Shown piece by piece: positions 61,395 to 64,000 of a DNA stretch of 64,000 nucleotides. The DNA is from Gordionus sp. m RMFG-2023 (taxonomy: Eukaryota > Nematomorpha > Gordioida > Chordodea > Parachordodidae), in the NCBI RefSeq assembly GCF_954871325.1, contig NC_088776.1, forward strand, positions 9,729,552-9,793,551, written 5' to 3'. Position 1 is the first letter of the stretch. Each line of letters begins with the position of its first letter. The notes beneath the pieces were generated by a model. The model searched no databases. It was not told the origin of the DNA and saw nothing but the letters and a program-made list of their open reading frames with translations. Position numbers and translations under genes: made by a program.

Positions 61395-61516
61395 TTTGGA
61401 CATGTTAATGTCCAAAATAATTTTTTTCGAGGAATATTGAATTATGGTCCTTATTTTAAAAAAATTATTAACTTTAGCTTATTTATCTCTTCAGATGATT
61501 GTTTATAGTGATATAT

Positions 61517-61641
61517 CAGAGACCTGCAGGCCCGGCCCTAGATTTTTAATCGCTTATTAGCTTTAAAAATTAGAAAGAAATGTAATATATTTTAAAAAAA
61601 CCGGGGCCGGGCTATGCAAATGGTACCTCAGCAGGTCTCTG
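61517..61641. mobile_element. hAT MITE, 125 bp, with perfect 8-bp TSD
   Basis: Inverted ends CAGAGACCTGCAGGCCCGGCC and GCAGGTCTCTG; TGATATAT is duplicated exactly at 61509-61516 and 61642-61649. The CCGGGGCCGGGC block inside is C/G-rich against an AT-rich background. Related CCCGCCC/GGCCCGG fragments occur around 3450-3830, 27325-27540 and 57054-57120. Confidence 0.85.
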
Positions 61642-61754
61642 TGATATATTGCACACTGTGAGGGGGGTAAGAGAATTTTCAATATCTTAAAATGATATTT
61701 TCGATAAAGGGCAAATTTCCGATGAAGTGAGAATTTCCCACCTTTGGTTAGGCC

Positions 61755-61977
61755 TAGTGTTGTTAAACGGCTCGTTTTGAGCCGATTTTTAAAAACGGCT
61801 AACTCAATATTCCATCCAGAAAAATATTACGCAAGCCTGAAGATTTTGCTCATAGAAGGAACAAAGGTCTAGACATATATTAACGAAATCTCGAGGCTTA
61901 GGCCTAATTTTTCTGGCTAAAACATTGAGTTAGCCGTTTTAGAAAATCGGCTCAAAATAAGCCTTTTAACAACACTA
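61755..61977. mobile_element. hAT MITE, TAGTGTTGTTAAA family, 223 bp, perfect TSD
   Basis: Ends TAGTGTTGTTAAACGG and TTTAACAACACTA; the arms continue with GAGCCGATTTTTAAAAACGG and, inverted, CCGTTTTAGAAAATCGGCTC, then AACTCAATATT. GTTAGGCC is duplicated exactly at 61747-61754 and 61978-61985. Non-coding. This is the reference copy of a family also found at 62971-63145 and, degenerate, near 1340-1490, 12180-12310 and 32350-32545. Confidence 0.88.
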
Positions 61978-62970
61978 GTTAGGCCTATGACATAAACTCG
62001 AAAGGAATAGTAGGATAATGTATTCAGGATATGCACGTCTATCCATTTCAAGAGAGAGCCAAAGGATCACATATACGGAACTATTATCTAACTAAAACTT
62101 ATAATTGAGGACTGATGAAACGGGAATGCAAAAAAAAATAACAATAATATTAAAAAAGAAAAGGTTATAAATTATTATTAATTACGAATTAATTAATAAT
62201 GAATATCTTTGAAATGTAAATAGTTTGTCAAGGTAAAGAAAAAAAAATACTTTTGAAATCAATTCATAAAAATTCATAAAAATGATAAACTTTCTCTTTT
62301 TTTTGCGAAATTCAAAATAACAAAAAAGTTGTTTAAAAAAAATATACATAACTTGTCTAATTTGAGCTATTGTGAGGGTTGATTTTAAATAATATTTCTA
62401 ATCTCAAGCATAATCCGTTTAATTGATTCATTATCAATCTAAGTTAAATGGGCATCCATTTAGTTTGAGCAAAGATTTTGACACCCTAGGTCTAGAAGTG
62501 CCCAAATCAATTATATTTTACAGTAAATTCTATATAAAATTTTTTTTTAAAAAATGACAGAATTTTAAGCGGAGAAATGGCAAATATTCGCATTGAAAAT
62601 TAATGATTCCTCTCCTTTTACAAAAGCAAAATAGAGGAAAAAACCTTATTTTTTTAAAAAAAATTCCATCAAAAAGTTTAAAAAAAAACGAAACTTATAT
62701 TATTGAAATGTAATGAAATACACTTAATTTTATTCCTACTCTTTTAAATTAAAATAATAAAAATGTATTTTTTTATGCAAAAAATTGGAAATAAATTATA
62801 ATAAATAAAGGTATAAAAATAATATATTTTTACCTTGAAAACTGAAACAATAATAGTATTATTTATAGATTAATTTTTTTTTGCATTTAAGAAATGGTTG
62901 AGTTATAAGATTTAGTGAATAATTTTAATTTTAAACACAGTTGAGTGAGAGTATATGGAAGGGTTAAGAT

Positions 62971-63145
62971 TAATGCTGTTTAAAAACGGCTAACTCAATA
63001 TTCTCTAGATTTCGCTAATAGATGTCCGAACCTTTGTGCCATCTATGAGAAGAATGTTCAGACTTACGTCATATTATACTGGATAAAATATCGAATTAGC
63101 CGTGTTTTAAAAATCGACTCAAACCGAGCCCATCTAACAACACTA
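62971..63145. mobile_element. hAT MITE, TAGTGTTGTTAAA family, 175 bp copy
   Basis: Left end TAATGCTGTTTAAAAACGG, right end CATCTAACAACACTA, with AACTCAATATT and ATCGAATTAGCCG inside. Flanks GTTAAGAT (62963-62970) and TTTAAGAT (63146-63153) match at 7 of 8, so this copy is older than 61755-61977 and its left arm is shortened. Confidence 0.75.
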
Positions 63146-63153
63146 TTTAAGAT

Positions 63154-64000
63154 TGTTAAGAAATTAGCATATTTTTATTCTGCGAATTTTATTCGTAAAT
63201 GATTTGGTCGTTTTTGATCTATAGATTTAGAATTGAGTGTCATTTTTTTTTAAAATGCTTAAAAAGTGATAACCATCGAACATTTAACTAGATGATACAA
63301 ATTTTATTTTCTTTGTAACCATAACAAAAAATAAGATAAGAAAAACGAGTATGATGAAAATTTTAATTTAAGAACAAAATATTGTTTAATATTTTAGGTT
63401 CTAGATGAAATTTGGTTAATTATTTTATAATATTTCATATAACCCGTCGCTGCCCGATGGCAGTAAATTCTTAGACAGGTAAAAATTGAAAATTTAAGAA
63501 AAAAAAATTAAGATAGAATTATTAAAAATAATATATTTAAAAAACACTTAAAATGGATAGAGAATGTGAATCAATAATATAGGCGGAATCATCTTTTTGC
63601 CAGGAAGAATGATATTTATCACACTAGCTGAAAAGGCTCGAGCTGATTCCCAACTGATTCCCTCGCGAGGTACCAGAGATTTAAAACCTTTACAGAAAAA
63701 TGATATAAGTTGAAAAGTTATCTTATGTTCTATAAAAGTATCGGGTTTAATTTTCCAATTTTTTTTGAATAAATTTGTTTCACATAAATTAAATAATCAA
63801 TAAATCCATTAAGAATTTATATTAAAACAAATGCGTAGATCAATTGATTTAAAAAAAGAATAAGTTAAATAAGAAATTATTTTTTATTTAATAAAAAATT
63901 TTTTTTAGGGTTCTTTAGCCTATAAAATTTAATTTTTTTTATATAATTAGAATGTAATTATAACCTGGCATCGATATTATAATATTCTTATATGTATAAA
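63154..64000. other. AT-rich end of window
   Basis: No coding frame, RNA gene or repeat element is recognised in this stretch. Confidence 0.5.

Overview
The window comes from a very AT-rich animal nuclear genome: spliced genes, metazoan-type proteins and a dense population of hAT-type DNA transposons and short inverted-repeat elements. Three host genes can be rebuilt exon by exon, and in each the exon phases sum to an intact reading frame. They are an RGK-family (Rad/Gem/Rem) GTPase (+, 13947-38647, 5 exons, 765 aa), the V-ATPase V0 subunit d (-, 45397-39471, 8 exons, 351 aa) and the CAK assembly factor MAT1 (+, 45911-55840, 5 exons, 379 aa). Several introns near the 5' ends are tiny (39-52 nt) while introns further 3' reach kilobases. 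That polarity is reported for flatworms such as schistosomes, so a flatworm-like animal is possible, but this is weak inference.

Layout. 1-13946 has no recognisable intact gene; it holds short transposon relics, a 36-unit AAAG microsatellite, poly-C tracts and one 0.9 kb hAT-type element with target-site duplications. 13947-38647 is the RGK gene, with introns of 14.8 and 6.9 kb full of inverted-repeat elements, including a 1.26 kb foldback element and a decayed retroelement. RGK and the V-ATPase d gene converge with 823 bp between their stop codons. V-ATPase d and MAT1 diverge from a shared 513 bp spacer, a candidate bidirectional promoter. 55841-64000 has no recognisable intact gene; it holds several MITEs, two of them with exact 8-bp target-site duplications.

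The most striking structure is inside MAT1. Two almost identical 2.7-2.8 kb BED-finger/hAT transposons sit in adjacent introns (3 and 4) in opposite orientations, each with its own perfect 8-bp duplication. The 134-nt exon 4 is left on a 307-bp island between long inverted repeats. The transcript should be able to fold into a long hairpin with exon 4 in the loop, so exon skipping, circular RNA, RNA editing or small-RNA production from an essential transcription/cell-cycle gene are all testable. Both copies share the same frame break before the transposase C-terminus.

The three host genes are not a functional unit: RGK proteins regulate Ca channels and cytoskeleton, subunit d belongs to the proton pump, and MAT1 serves CDK7/TFIIH.
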